Source of the DNA: Pseudomonadota bacterium
GTDB lineage: Bacteria; Myxococcota_A; Polyangia; GCA-2747355
Direction of reading: 5' to 3'
Length of the DNA: 64,000 nucleotides
Assembly: GCA_016702545.1 (NCBI GenBank)
Contig: JADJDT010000005.1
Span: 186,001-250,000, forward strand
Shown here: piece by piece, positions 1-9,298 of the stretch
Layout: each line of letters begins with the position of its first letter
Numbering within the stretch: position 1 is the first letter of the stretch
Program-made: the position numbers and the translations under genes
The notes under the pieces: model-generated
The model's database searches: none
Seen by the model: only the letters and a program-made list of their open reading frames with translations
What the model was told of the DNA's origin: nothing

Positions 1-642
1 GACCACCAACCCGTTGCGCACAGGCAAGGTCAAGGCTGAGTACTCTGTCAGCACCGACTGCATCACCTGGAAGGCCGAACGGCCGTTGGCGGCGAGAATC
101 GGGTACTTCATCGAGTCTGAGGCATCCAGCACCATCACGACCACGGGCCATACGTCGCCGAAGACCGCCGTGCTGATCTGGGCGCGAGCCCGCGCCTGGA
201 GCGGAAAGACCCGGTCCATCAAGGGCGTCGCCACGCCGAAGTCGAAGCTCGCCCTAAGCTGCACGGGCACCTCGACCAGGGTCCGCGCCGCCTGCACGAC
301 GGGCGCGGGAAACGTCGACTGTACGACGAGCTCGCTGTTAGCGGCGGCGAGGGGGAGCGCGTCGGTCGCCCCCCGATAGGGCAGCCCGTGCTCCTCCAAG
401 CTATAGGCCGCCGCCAGGGCCAGGGCATCGGCGGCGTTCTGCAGCTTCCGTGCGTGATAGGCGTGCTGCCCGATCACGACCACGGCCAGAGCGAGGCCTA
501 CCAGCACCGGGAGCAAGAAGGCGACGAGCAGCACGATCCCGCCAGCCTCGCCGCAGCGGAGCGCGCGTGGTCCTCCCGGACGCGCTACGTTCACGGCGGG
601 CTTGCGCTCACCTGGGCACGCATGAGCCATCACTTCAGCCAT
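1..642 (-). CDS. TadG-like Flp pilus assembly protein with vWA domain, partial
   Basis: The reading frame stays open to the window edge, so only the first 214 residues are present and the C-terminus is missing. Residues about 36-58 form one hydrophobic segment after a short basic leader, as in the Flp-assembly TadE/G N-terminal domain (a Gly-Gly followed by an aliphatic stretch). After it comes an extracytoplasmic region, and at residues 173-177 the sequence DASDS matches the DxSxS metal-site motif of von Willebrand A domains, as expected of TadG. The ATG overlaps the stop codon of the upstream lipoprotein (TGATG), so it is the last visible gene of the tad operon. It probably anchors or stabilises the pilus at the cell surface; this is inferred from the family. 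Confidence 0.8.
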   Translation of the reverse strand, partial: MAEVMAHACPGERKPAVNVARPGGPRALRCGEAGGIVLLVAFLLPVLVGLALAVVVIGQHAYHARKLQNAADALALAAAYSLEEHGLPYRGATDALPLAAANSELVVQSTFPAPVVQAARTLVEVPVQLRASFDFGVATPLMDRVFPLQARARAQISTAVFGDVWPVVVMVLDASDSMKYPILAANGRSAFQVMQSVLTEYSALTLPVRNGLVV

Positions 643-899
643 CACCGGGCCAACGGCATCAGCGGGGCGCCACCCGACGGCTGACCGCCTCCCGCCTCCC
701 CGTCGCGTCCGCCGTGCACCCCCGCGAGGATGCCGGGGCCATCCTCGCCCGTGATCTCGATCGGCAGGGCCTCGTCGTCACCACGGGTCTGCCGGTCGAC
801 GACGGCGGCGAAGGCCTCACCGGTGCGTGGGCTGAGGTGGCGCGGGCCGGCGCAGCCGCCCAGCGCGAGACAAAGCAGCACCGTGGCTCTCAACATCAT
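642..899 (-). CDS. Small predicted lipoprotein in tad operon
   Basis: This 85-residue protein starts with a short signal sequence ending in a clear lipobox (LGGC at about residues 13-16), so the mature form should be lipid-anchored at Cys16. The rest is hydrophilic, without a recognisable domain. Its ATG overlaps the stop of tadD by four bases (ATGA) and its stop overlaps the start of the TadG-like gene, so it is translated as part of the tad operon. It could be a pilotin-like or TadD-associated lipoprotein, but nothing beyond position and lipobox supports a role. Confidence 0.7.
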   Translation of the reverse strand: MMLRATVLLCLALGGCAGPRHLSPRTGEAFAAVVDRQTRGDDEALPIEITGEDGPGILAGVHGGRDGEAGGGQPSGGAPLMPLAR

Positions 900-1924
900 G
901 GTCTCTCTCCTCCTCCGCGCCGAAGTGTCGTTGCGGTGGGCGTCGTGCCTCCGCGCGGCGCTTGGACCGGTGCCTCGACCGGTGCCTGGACCGGTGCAGC
1001 GTCCACCGGGCGATCCGGTGCCACCTCGCCTTCCACCGCTTCGCTGTTCACGCCCCCGCCATCGTCGCTATCGTCCCAAGCCTGTGAAGCGCGGTCCCCG
1101 ACACCGCCCGCTACGCCGTCGTCGGGGCGACTCCCCCGCTCGCCAGCATCGCTTTGCGGATCGAGCGCGCGCAGATTCCGCAAGGCAGGGGCGAAGTCCG
1201 GCTGCTCTCGCAGCGCTCGCTCGTAGCACGCCCGGGCGTGCTGCGGACGCCCGCGCAGCTCGGCCACCAGGCCCATGTTGGTCCACGCCATCGCCGGACT
1301 GCCGGCCTGCCGAAAGGCGCGCAGCGCTGCGTCCTCGTCGTCGTCGAGCCCGCGCAGGAAACCCAGGTTGTTGTAGGCACGACGCAGGCTCGGATCGAGG
1401 CGAATCGCCCGTTCGAGCGCCTCCTTCGCCTCGGGCCGACGCCGGCTGAGAAAGAGGCAGAAGCCGAGATTGTTGTGGTAGGTCGCCATGCTCGGGCGCA
1501 GCGCCACGGCGTGCCGGTGGTGCTTTTCGGCCTCGCCATGACGGCCCATCTGGTCGAGCAGCACGCCGAGCGCCGCGTGCGCCCGCGCGCTATCGGGGCG
1601 CCACCCGACGACCAGCTTCAGCTCGGCCAGCGCCGGTCCGTACATCTGCTTCTCGCGCAGCACGATGCCGAGGAGCAAGCGCAGCCCTGCGTCACGCGGA
1701 TACTGCGCCAGCAGATCCCGCAGCAGCGGCAGCGCCCGATCGTAGTCGCCCTCATCGACCAAGCGCCAAGCCATGGTGCGCTGGACCTGCTCGACCTCGG
1801 ACGGGGCGAGCGCGGGCGCCGGGGCGATCTCCCTCACCGAGCCTCCGGTGGCACACCCGAGGGTGCCCACGGCGATCGTGAGCACAGCCCAACAGCGCCA
1901 GCTCGTGCTCGATCCCTCGGTCAT
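896..1924 (-). CDS. tadD: TadD-like TPR lipoprotein of the Flp pilus system
   Basis: A 342-residue protein with a signal peptide and lipobox (LGCA near residues 22-25), followed by at least five tetratricopeptide repeats over residues about 50-255 (recurrent A..LG....G....A patterns, with NNLGF seen twice). The last 80 residues are acidic then Pro/Ala/Val-rich and look disordered. TadD proteins are TPR lipoproteins thought to help assemble the outer-membrane secretin, which fits the position directly after tadC in a tad operon. It overlaps the following small lipoprotein by four bases. The long Pro-rich tail is longer than usual for TadD. Confidence 0.85.
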   Translation of the reverse strand: MTEGSSTSWRCWAVLTIAVGTLGCATGGSVREIAPAPALAPSEVEQVQRTMAWRLVDEGDYDRALPLLRDLLAQYPRDAGLRLLLGIVLREKQMYGPALAELKLVVGWRPDSARAHAALGVLLDQMGRHGEAEKHHRHAVALRPSMATYHNNLGFCLFLSRRRPEAKEALERAIRLDPSLRRAYNNLGFLRGLDDDEDAALRAFRQAGSPAMAWTNMGLVAELRGRPQHARACYERALREQPDFAPALRNLRALDPQSDAGERGSRPDDGVAGGVGDRASQAWDDSDDGGGVNSEAVEGEVAPDRPVDAAPVQAPVEAPVQAPRGGTTPTATTLRRGGGERP

Positions 1925-1931
1925 CGGCCCC

Positions 1932-2828
1932 TCAGCCTCCCCAGTCCTTCATCGAATGCCAAACGGCGACCACAGCCGGCCCGAAGAGCAGGAGCATCAT
2001 GCTGAGCAGCAGGCAGAGCACGAGCGGCAGCGTCAGCTTGGCCGTGGCCTTGCCCGTCTCCTCCTCGAGGAACGAGATCCGCTGCACGCGCATCGCGTCG
2101 CTGTGTGCGCGGAGCGCGCCGGCGACGTTGCCCCCCAGCGCGCTCACCTGACCGACAAGTGCCGCCAGGCTCTGCACGTCGGGGTGATCTAGTCGTTGCG
2201 ACATCCGACGAAGCGACTCGCTCAGGGGCAACCCGGCGCGCATCTCCTCGAGGGCGATGCCCAGCTCCTGGCCGAAGACATTCTGGCGCTGGGCTGCTCC
2301 CCCCGCCACCACGCGCCCCAGGGCCTGATCGAGGTTCAAGCCGGCGTCGAGGCAGATCACCAGCATGTCGAGCGCGGCGGGCAGTCCCCGCCCGATCTGA
2401 AACAACCGCTCCTTGGTCCGCGCATCGATCCAGAGCGAGGGCCCCACCCCGAGCACCAGCGCCAACACCGCGATCAGCGCGATACCGACCACCAGGCCCA
2501 CAGCGGGCCACAGCAGGATGAACCCAGCCGCGCCAACCAACACGACCAGCAGCAGCAGCCGCACGGTGAGGTAGAGATCGACGGCATCGTCGCTGTTCAA
2601 CCCGGCTCGCATGAGCCGGTGGCGGAGCGCCCCGAGCTCCTCAGGATCGGACGGACGAAGCCGAGCGCCGAGTCTCCCCAGATGCACGGCTGTGACCCGC
2701 GCGTCCGCCTCGGGGGTTCGCCCGGCCGGAGCAAGCATGCGCCGCCGCAAGGCCGTGCGCACCGCAAGCACCAGGCTCACCAACGCGACCACCGCCAGCG
2801 CGCCACCGATGAGGATCCCTCGCTCCAT
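1932..2828 (-). CDS. tadC: Flp pilus inner-membrane platform protein TadC
   Basis: A 298-residue type II secretion F-family protein. The N-terminus has one membrane helix, residues about 85-130 a pair of helices, and the C-terminus ends in another hydrophobic segment. The conserved F-domain signature is seen around ALDMLVICLDAGLNLDQAL and later PLVLCLL. The ATG at 2828 lies six bases after the tadB stop; the same frame is open far upstream, but that extension only mirrors tadB in another frame and is not coding. TadC pairs with TadB to form the inner-membrane platform driven by the TadA ATPase. Confidence 0.92.
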   Translation of the reverse strand: MERGILIGGALAVVALVSLVLAVRTALRRRMLAPAGRTPEADARVTAVHLGRLGARLRPSDPEELGALRHRLMRAGLNSDDAVDLYLTVRLLLLVVLVGAAGFILLWPAVGLVVGIALIAVLALVLGVGPSLWIDARTKERLFQIGRGLPAALDMLVICLDAGLNLDQALGRVVAGGAAQRQNVFGQELGIALEEMRAGLPLSESLRRMSQRLDHPDVQSLAALVGQVSALGGNVAGALRAHSDAMRVQRISFLEEETGKATAKLTLPLVLCLLLSMMLLLFGPAVVAVWHSMKDWGG

Positions 2829-2833
2829 CGCCC

Positions 2834-3781
2834 TCACACCTTCGGTCGCAGGATCCGCGACATCCAGTAGACGCCCAGCGCCCAAAGCGCAATCGCAGCG
2901 CCCAGGAAGATCCGGCCCAAAGAGGTCTTCAGCAGGGGGGTGAAGTAGTCCGGTCCTGACACCAGCACCAGGCTCACGACCACCAGCGGCATCAGCGCGA
3001 GGATCACCCCGGAGATCCGCCCCTCTGCCGTCAACGCGCGGAAGCGCGCCTCGTAGGCCGCCTGCGCCCGCAACGTCGCCGAAATCTTGTCGATGACCTC
3101 GCCCACGTTGCCACCGGTCTGCTTCAGCACCAGCACAGCCTCGAGGAAGGTGCGCAGCGCCCGCGAGGCATCGAAGCGCTGCCCGAGCTGCAGCAGCGCC
3201 TGCTCGATCGGACGACCAAGCTCGTACTCCTGGTAGCAGCGGCGCAGCTCGCCGCCCAGGGGATCGGCCGCCTCCGCGCCGGCCAGGCGAATCGATCCCT
3301 CGAGCGTCTGGCCGGCACGCAGGCTTAGCCTCATCAACGAGATTGACTGGGGGAGCTGCGCATCGAAGGCGCTCAGTCGGGTTCGTCGGCGCGCGCTCAC
3401 ATAGGCCACTAGGCCGATGAGGGCGAGGAGCCCGAGCCCGACACCCGACGCCGGGCCGTACCCGACCAGCCCGCCGAAGACCATGGTGGCCAACAGGCCT
3501 GCCGTCGCGCGCTTGACGAAGCCCGCTGCCGTGCCCGTGATGCCCGCCTGCAACAACGCCGGAGCCAGGGCCATCACCCAGCGCTGGCGCCCCAACCAAC
3601 CCCCATCGAGGTCGACACCCTGCAGCGGAAGCGCTCCCGCGGCGAACTCCAGCGGCCGCAGCTGCGCCTGCAGCGCATCGTCGCGGCGCGCCCGCCGAGC
3701 GCGGCGTCCCCAAAATAGCGACAGGAGCAGGAAGAGCAGCGCCAGCCCCGTCAGCACGGTAATGATGCGCAGCTCGATCAT
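2834..3781 (-). CDS. tadB: Flp pilus inner-membrane platform protein TadB
   Basis: A 315-residue polytopic protein of the type II secretion F family. One N-terminal membrane helix is followed by a basic stretch, a helix pair at about residues 85-128, the conserved cytoplasmic domain (LPQSISLMRLSLRAGQTLE and the KQTGGNVGEV signature) and two C-terminal helices. The start overlaps the tadA stop by four bases (ATGA), giving translational coupling. It is the partner of TadC in the inner-membrane assembly platform. Length is typical of the family. Confidence 0.93.
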   Translation of the reverse strand: MIELRIITVLTGLALLFLLLSLFWGRRARRARRDDALQAQLRPLEFAAGALPLQGVDLDGGWLGRQRWVMALAPALLQAGITGTAAGFVKRATAGLLATMVFGGLVGYGPASGVGLGLLALIGLVAYVSARRRTRLSAFDAQLPQSISLMRLSLRAGQTLEGSIRLAGAEAADPLGGELRRCYQEYELGRPIEQALLQLGQRFDASRALRTFLEAVLVLKQTGGNVGEVIDKISATLRAQAAYEARFRALTAEGRISGVILALMPLVVVSLVLVSGPDYFTPLLKTSLGRIFLGAAIALWALGVYWMSRILRPKV

Positions 3782-5130
3782 CCCCGGGCTCCCGGAGCCA
3801 CTCGCGGTGCGCCGCCGCCCGGCAGCGCGGCCCCCGCGGCGCGGAAGCGCTCGAGCAGCGTGCTGCGGGCGAGCTCGCGGAAGGCCCCGACCACCGCACC
3901 CGTCGCCGTCAGGCCGCTCTGCTCGAAGGCAAAGACCGGCTGGAGCGTGACCGCGGCAGCATCGGAGCCCACCACCTCAGCGACCATCGCGACTCGTCGC
4001 TGGCCGTCGATATAGCGCGCGACGTGCACAATCACGTGCAGCGAACGCGCGACCATTTGCCGCATCATCGGCTCACTCAGCTGGGTACCCGCCAGCGCCA
4101 GCATCGCCATCAGCCGCGTGGTGGCCTCCTGCGCGCTGTTGGCGTGGATCGTCGTCATCGAGCCCTCGTGGCCGGTGTTCATCGCCTGGATCATGTCCAG
4201 TACCTCGGCCGCACGGACCTCGCCGACGACGATGCGATCGGGACGCATCCGCAGCGAGTTGCGGACCAGGTCGCGGATCGTGATCTCGCCGCGGCCCTCG
4301 GTGTTCGGCGGGCGCGTCTCGAGCCGCGCCACATGGGCCTGCTGGAGCTGGAGCTCGGCCGCGTCCTCGATCGTCAGGATCCGCTCCTTCGAGGGAATGA
4401 AGCTCGAAAGCGCGTTGAGCAGCGTGGTCTTGCCGGCGCCCGTGCCACCCGACACCAACACATTGCACTTGGCCCGCACGGCGGCCCGCAGGTACTGCAG
4501 CATCGCCTCATCCAGCGCCCCGCGCTGCACCAGGTCGGCGGCCTTCACCGGTCCCGTGCCGAAGCGGCGGATACAGAGCAGCGGACCATCGATCGCCAGC
4601 GGTCCGATGACGGCGTTGACACGCGAGCCGTCCGGAAGGCGCGCATCAACCATCGGCGACGACTCGTCGATGCGGCGGCCGACGCGCGCGACGATGCGGT
4701 TGATCGTGTTGAGCAGGTGTGCATTATCGCGGAAACGCACCTGCGTCAGCTCGAGCACACCCTTGCGCTCGATGTAGACCTTGCTGGCGGTGTTGACGAG
4801 AATATCGCTGACGCCGGGATCAGCGAGCAGCGGCTCGAGCGGGCCCAGCCCGATGATCTCGTCGACGACCGAACCGACGATCCGGGTGCGCTGCCGCTCC
4901 GAGAGCGCGATGCCGCCCTGCGTCAGGAGCTGATCGACGAGCGCGGCGATGCGCTCGCGCAGACCAGCCGCATCGAGGTCGCGGAGGCGCGCCAGGTCCA
5001 GCCGGTCGACGACCTGGGCGTGCAGGCGCTCGAGCAGGGGGTCGAGATCGCCGGCCTCGACCACGCGCTCCTCACCACGTGCGGCCGCTGCAGCTTTGGG
5101 CGGCCCGCTGAGTCGCTCCGAGATCCCCAT
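3778..5130 (-). CDS. tadA: Flp pilus secretion ATPase TadA/CpaF
   Basis: A 450-residue secretion ATPase that powers assembly of Flp pili. The P-loop GGTGAGKT lies at about residues 228-235, followed by an acidic Walker B-like region (LTIEDAAELQL), and later the HEGSMTTIHAN His-box expected of PulE/VirB11-family ATPases. The N-terminal region carries the LVNTASKVYIERKG segment typical of CpaF. Both length and motifs are normal. It sits between tadZ (about 50 bases upstream) and tadB (overlapping), in the standard tad gene order. Confidence 0.95.
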   Translation of the reverse strand: MGISERLSGPPKAAAAARGEERVVEAGDLDPLLERLHAQVVDRLDLARLRDLDAAGLRERIAALVDQLLTQGGIALSERQRTRIVGSVVDEIIGLGPLEPLLADPGVSDILVNTASKVYIERKGVLELTQVRFRDNAHLLNTINRIVARVGRRIDESSPMVDARLPDGSRVNAVIGPLAIDGPLLCIRRFGTGPVKAADLVQRGALDEAMLQYLRAAVRAKCNVLVSGGTGAGKTTLLNALSSFIPSKERILTIEDAAELQLQQAHVARLETRPPNTEGRGEITIRDLVRNSLRMRPDRIVVGEVRAAEVLDMIQAMNTGHEGSMTTIHANSAQEATTRLMAMLALAGTQLSEPMMRQMVARSLHVIVHVARYIDGQRRVAMVAEVVGSDAAAVTLQPVFAFEQSGLTATGAVVGAFRELARSTLLERFRAAGAALPGGGAPRVAPGARG

Positions 5131-5180
5131 CGCCCGCGTTCCCTCCCTTCACCCAGCCGCGCGGTCAGCCGCCGCGGCGC

Positions 5181-6578
5181 TCAGCGCGAGCGGCGCGACC
5201 ACCAGCGCTTGGCGACCGGCCGCGGCGGCGCGGCCAAGCCGAACACCCCGTGAATCATCCCCTCGACGGCCCCCTCGATCTCGCTCTTGGCATCGACATC
5301 GTGCAGGAGCTTGCCCACAAGGGCCGCCCGACCCGTCGTCTCCTCGTCCTCCGGGATCACCGCCACCGGCTCCTGGCCCAGCGCCTCGGTGAAGGCCTGC
5401 AGGGTGATCGGATGGCGCGGGCGATAGCGATTGACGACGATCTGGATCTTGCTCGCCGGGTAGCCCAGCCGGCGAAAGATCGCCAGGCGCCGCGCGGCAC
5501 CCCGCACGGCCGAGGCGCTCTGGGTGACGACGAGCACGACCCGGTCGGCCACGTCCATCGTCGCCAGCGCGTGGTCACCGAAGTCCCGCACGCCATCGAC
5601 GACGACGCAGGCGAAGTGCCCTTGCAGATACCGCAGGACCTGCGGCATGCGGCCGACCGTCAGCTCGCCGAGCTCTTCCAGATTGCCGACCTGCGAGACC
5701 ACGCTGAGCCCTGAGCTGTGGCGAGGCAGCATCTGCTCGAGCATCTCCCAGTCGAAGGACTCCATCTCATGGGCCAGCCGCGACATCGTACACTTGGGCT
5801 CCAGGCCCAGAACGGTCAGCGCATCGCCGAGCTGCAGGTCGAGGTCGATCAGGCAGGTGGACTGCCTTCGCCGGGAAAGCGCCGCCGCGCCATTGCACGC
5901 GAGGGTCGTGGCACCCGTACCACCGTGGGTCGAGAAGAAGGCGACCACCTTGCCCACCGCCGCTGCGGCGCCCGTGGGCACCGCCTTGGGGGTCGCGCGA
6001 GCATCGGCCGGCGCAGGAGTCACGGTCGGCGTAGGGGCGAGCGCGGCGCCCGGCTCCGGAAGGAAGGGATTGTCCCGCACGGTCGTGAGCTGGTGATGCC
6101 CGCTCTCGACGGCGACGAGCGGCTGGGACGACTGCGCCGCCGCTGGCTGCGGCGGCTTCAGGGCAGCCGCCGGCGCCTCGTCGGCGTGCCGCGCTTGGCT
6201 ACCGCTGCGCCCTGCGCTCCGATCGGGCGGCCGAGACGAAGCCGGCGCTGGCTCGCTTCGACGCGGCTGACCGCCACTACCCGTCGCGGGCGAATCGCGC
6301 CGCGAAAGGGCCGCAGGTGTATCCCGCGGGCGAGGGGCCGCAGGTGCATCGCGCTGCGGGACGGCCGCCGGCGCGGTGACAGCAGCCGCGTTCCCCGTGA
6401 CCCGCGCGCGACCGGTCACATGCTCGAGCAAGATGGTCGTGGGAACTTGATCGAGGTTGCCGGTGCGACGCATGGGCGCACTCGCACGCTGCGTCTCCTC
6501 GGCCGGCGGCCGGAAAACGCCGGGCGCCCCCGGCACTGCCGACAAGGGGCGACTGGGTTCGCGCCCGGGCGCCTTCAT
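5181..6578 (-). CDS. tadZ: Pilus localisation ATPase TadZ/CpaE with long disordered N-terminus
   Basis: This 465-residue protein has an Ala/Pro/Arg-rich N-terminal half (about residues 1-205) with no visible domain, then a MinD/ParA-like domain. The nucleotide loop reads GGTGATT, lacking the usual second lysine, as in CpaE/TadZ atypical ATPases; it is followed by LIDLDLQLGD and VVVDGVRDFGD. TadZ/CpaE proteins place the Tad machine at a cell site. The usual receiver-like N-terminal domain is not recognisable here and is replaced by low-complexity sequence. The ATG overlaps the secretin stop by four bases. Confidence 0.88.
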   Translation of the reverse strand: MKAPGREPSRPLSAVPGAPGVFRPPAEETQRASAPMRRTGNLDQVPTTILLEHVTGRARVTGNAAAVTAPAAVPQRDAPAAPRPRDTPAALSRRDSPATGSGGQPRRSEPAPASSRPPDRSAGRSGSQARHADEAPAAALKPPQPAAAQSSQPLVAVESGHHQLTTVRDNPFLPEPGAALAPTPTVTPAPADARATPKAVPTGAAAAVGKVVAFFSTHGGTGATTLACNGAAALSRRRQSTCLIDLDLQLGDALTVLGLEPKCTMSRLAHEMESFDWEMLEQMLPRHSSGLSVVSQVGNLEELGELTVGRMPQVLRYLQGHFACVVVDGVRDFGDHALATMDVADRVVLVVTQSASAVRGAARRLAIFRRLGYPASKIQIVVNRYRPRHPITLQAFTEALGQEPVAVIPEDEETTGRAALVGKLLHDVDAKSEIEGAVEGMIHGVFGLAAPPRPVAKRWWSRRSR

Positions 6579-8098
6579 GGATTGAATCCGACCGGCCCCG
6601 CGGCGCCACGCCCCTTGAGCTGGATCCGTTTATGAACCTCTACATCACCCAGCAAGAAGAAACGCACATCGCCCGGATCGCTGATCTCGTCCTCACCGGG
6701 AAGCGCGGGCACCTCGCCCGGCTTGATCGGCTGCACCAGGTTAGCCGTCACGAGGATCACGAGCTCCGTCTCGGAGCGCCGAAACGAATTGCGCCGAAAG
6801 AGCATGCCGATCAAGGGCAGGTCGCCCAGCAAGGGCACGCGGCTCGAGCTGTTCTCGATGCGATCCTGCAGCAGCCCGGCGATGGCGAAGCTCTGACCGT
6901 TCTTGAGCTGCACGGTGGTCTCGCCCAAGCGCGTCGACAGCCCGGGCACGCTGGTGCCCTGGATCAGCACCGCGCTCGCCTGATCACGCTCGCTGACCGA
7001 TACGGTCAGCTTGATCCGCATCGCACCCCCGGCCAGTACCGTCGGCGTGAACGAGAGCTGCACGCCAAAACGCTTGAACTCGATGCCGGTATTGCCGAGC
7101 CCTTGCGGGATCGGCACCGGAAACTCGCCACCCGCGAGGAAGTCCGCGTGCTCACCGCTGAAGGCAATCAGGGTCGGCTCCGACAGCACCTTCGCCATGC
7201 CTTTGCCCCGCAGCAGGTTGAGGGCGATGCTGAGCGGAAAGGACGAGCTGTCCTGACTGGCGAAGAGCAGCCCGAAGGCGTCGGTCGCGAAGGGCGGCGT
7301 CAGCAGCGGCAGCGGCGACAACCCGGCGGAGGCGACCCCCCCACCCGCCTGCAAGGCCGATCCCGTGTCGCCAAGGTCAGGCGCCAGACCGGAGTTCAGC
7401 TGCGCCCCGGGCACCAGTACGCCCCCGGCGCGCTCTGCCGTGCGGTACCAGGCGTTGACGCCGATCTGTCGCAGAGCCGAACGCGACACCTCGGCGATCT
7501 TCACCCGCAGCTGCACCTGTTGCTTGCCGCGGACGGAGAGGAAATTCAACACGGTCGCGCGCTCTTTATCGAGGCCGAAGGCCGCCAGGTGCGCCTGGGC
7601 CAAGCGCTCGGCGCGCTGCGATGCCAGCACGTCATCGACGACGCCGGTCAGCGCCAGCGAGCTGCCCACCGCCCGCACCGCGATCGGCTGTCGCGGCAAG
7701 ACGGCGCGCAGGCGCTCCGTCAGCTCGAGCACCGGCAACACCACCTGCACTAGGTGATTCTCGACCTGGCCCGACCGGTCGACGAGGGTGATCCGCGTCT
7801 GCCCGAGCCGCTTGCCGTTGATCAGCAGCCGCCCGGTCCCCACCGCCTTGACATCGGCGACATCGGCGCTCGAGACGCTGATCTCCGACACGCCTGCCGG
7901 CAAGGGCAGCACCCGCGAGTCCTGCAGCGGAACGATGATCGGCGGCGCCCCCCACGCCTCGAGCGGTGCCACGCGCAGCACGAGCGCTGCGACCACCGGG
8001 CCCAGGGCCGATCGCCACAACCGCCCCCAGCGCCTGCTGCGGTTCACGGGACGCGTGCGCGACCGGCGCGCGGTCAGGTTGTCGAAACAACGGGGCAT
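6575..8098 (-). CDS. rcpA: Outer-membrane secretin RcpA/CpaC
   Basis: A 507-residue secretin. After a signal-anchor-like N-terminus comes the pilus-type N-domain (RVLPLPAGVSEISVSS), a BON-like region (LALTGVVDDVLASQRAERL), and the secretin C-domain with the conserved VPLLGDLPLIGMLFR segment near the end, followed by LVILVTANLV. It forms the outer-membrane pore through which the Flp pilus leaves. The C-terminus extends about 50 residues past the secretin core. Its stop overlaps tadZ, and it follows cpaB by 26 bases. Confidence 0.94.
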   Translation of the reverse strand: MPRCFDNLTARRSRTRPVNRSRRWGRLWRSALGPVVAALVLRVAPLEAWGAPPIIVPLQDSRVLPLPAGVSEISVSSADVADVKAVGTGRLLINGKRLGQTRITLVDRSGQVENHLVQVVLPVLELTERLRAVLPRQPIAVRAVGSSLALTGVVDDVLASQRAERLAQAHLAAFGLDKERATVLNFLSVRGKQQVQLRVKIAEVSRSALRQIGVNAWYRTAERAGGVLVPGAQLNSGLAPDLGDTGSALQAGGGVASAGLSPLPLLTPPFATDAFGLLFASQDSSSFPLSIALNLLRGKGMAKVLSEPTLIAFSGEHADFLAGGEFPVPIPQGLGNTGIEFKRFGVQLSFTPTVLAGGAMRIKLTVSVSERDQASAVLIQGTSVPGLSTRLGETTVQLKNGQSFAIAGLLQDRIENSSSRVPLLGDLPLIGMLFRRNSFRRSETELVILVTANLVQPIKPGEVPALPGEDEISDPGDVRFFLLGDVEVHKRIQLKGRGAAGPVGFNP

Positions 8099-8124
8099 GG
8101 CTTCTCCGTGGCTAGGGGCTGGGG

Positions 8125-9180
8125 TTACTCGCCCCCGCTGCTGCGCAGGATGCGGAGGTTGGGGGCTTCCTGAAGCGTCGCGTCGTGGCGCTCCTGTCGA
8201 CCGGCCGACCTCGGGGTGGAACGTCTTCCGCCCGCCGACGGCTGCATCGCGGTGCCAGCGGGGAACCCCGCCCCCCGCGCTTGTGGCGCGTTGGCGTCGA
8301 CAGGGTCGTCGGCAGCCAGCAACTGGCGGCTGACCATCTTGGGGACAATCTCCTGCCGATCGTCGGGATGACGGAGCGCGAAATCGATTTCGCCGTCGCG
8401 ATCAGCAAGGGTCAGAACCGCTGCCTGCTCGGGCGTCACCAGCAGCGTGACCACCCCACGCGCTTGCCGCTCGGTCGCAGCCTCGTCAGCGTCAACCCCC
8501 CCACCCGAACCCTCTTCGCTCTTGCTCTGGGACCGCGCGCGGCGCTGCTCAATCGTCACCGGATCGATGTCCTCACCGACCGCCAAGATGACCACGTCTT
8601 GCAGCACCACACGTGTCTTGAGCAGCTGCTTCCCCTCGGCGTCGTAGTCGTTGACGGTGCTGAGGACGTCGACTCGCGCCCCGGGGTACACCAAGCGCGA
8701 GAGCCTCACCGGATCGGCACAGGGCACAGCGACGGCTCGCTTGCCGAGCTCCAGTCGCGCCGCGATCCCCATCCCGGCTCGCGGCACGGAGAGGTGGCTC
8801 CGCAGCAGCGGCTCGCCGGGCACCAACGGAATCAAGGGCACGCGCTCGCGCTCAGTCGTCTCCCCCCGCTCGGCCTTTTCTCCTCCCAGGTCCGACCTAT
8901 CTCCCTGCCCGTGCTCGAGCGCGTCCTGAATCCGGCTGAAGGATCCCACCGGAATGGCGCTTCGCGGCCACTCCGCGAGGCGTAGATGGTTGGCCCGCAG
9001 CGGCTGTCCCGCGGGCGCCGCCACGGCGACGACCACGATCGGCTGCACCGGGTCGCGCGAGTATTTGCGCTCGAGCACGCCCGCCAACACCCACGCCGCG
9101 GCCGCCGCACACCCCACGGCCGCAATCATGAACAAGACCGTGGCTACCGTTGAAGTGCGGCGCGGCGCGACCTGAGCCAT
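8125..9180 (-). CDS. cpaB: Flp pilus assembly protein CpaB/RcpC
   Basis: A 351-residue protein with one N-terminal membrane segment (residues about 12-33), then a SAF-like domain (AVAAPAGQPLRANHLRLAEWP) and the RcpC/CpaB-type domain ending in VVTLLVTPEQAAVLTLADRDGEIDFALRHP. The last 65 residues are hydrophilic and variable. CpaB works with the secretin in the periplasm or outer membrane. A charged insertion (about residues 88-112) splits the N-terminal SAF region. It sits immediately upstream of the secretin gene, as is usual. Confidence 0.9.
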   Translation of the reverse strand: MAQVAPRRTSTVATVLFMIAAVGCAAAAAWVLAGVLERKYSRDPVQPIVVVAVAAPAGQPLRANHLRLAEWPRSAIPVGSFSRIQDALEHGQGDRSDLGGEKAERGETTERERVPLIPLVPGEPLLRSHLSVPRAGMGIAARLELGKRAVAVPCADPVRLSRLVYPGARVDVLSTVNDYDAEGKQLLKTRVVLQDVVILAVGEDIDPVTIEQRRARSQSKSEEGSGGGVDADEAATERQARGVVTLLVTPEQAAVLTLADRDGEIDFALRHPDDRQEIVPKMVSRQLLAADDPVDANAPQARGAGFPAGTAMQPSAGGRRSTPRSAGRQERHDATLQEAPNLRILRSSGGE

Positions 9181-9298
9181 GGGTGCCTCTCTTCTTTCCT
9201 CGCTCGCCGGCGACCGCCCCGGCGATCAGCGACCCCGCGATCACCCCGGTGATCGTCCCGGCCGTCGCCACTCGGAGCCGCTCTCAGCGAGACCAGCT

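Noticed and set aside
8897..9271. Possible small glycine-zipper protein starting at 9271 on the minus strand (AGTITGVIAGSLIAGAVAG)
   Set aside because: Only the first 30 residues look structured and the frame then runs through cpaB out of phase; it has no good start site and is probably due to short DNA repeats in the gap.
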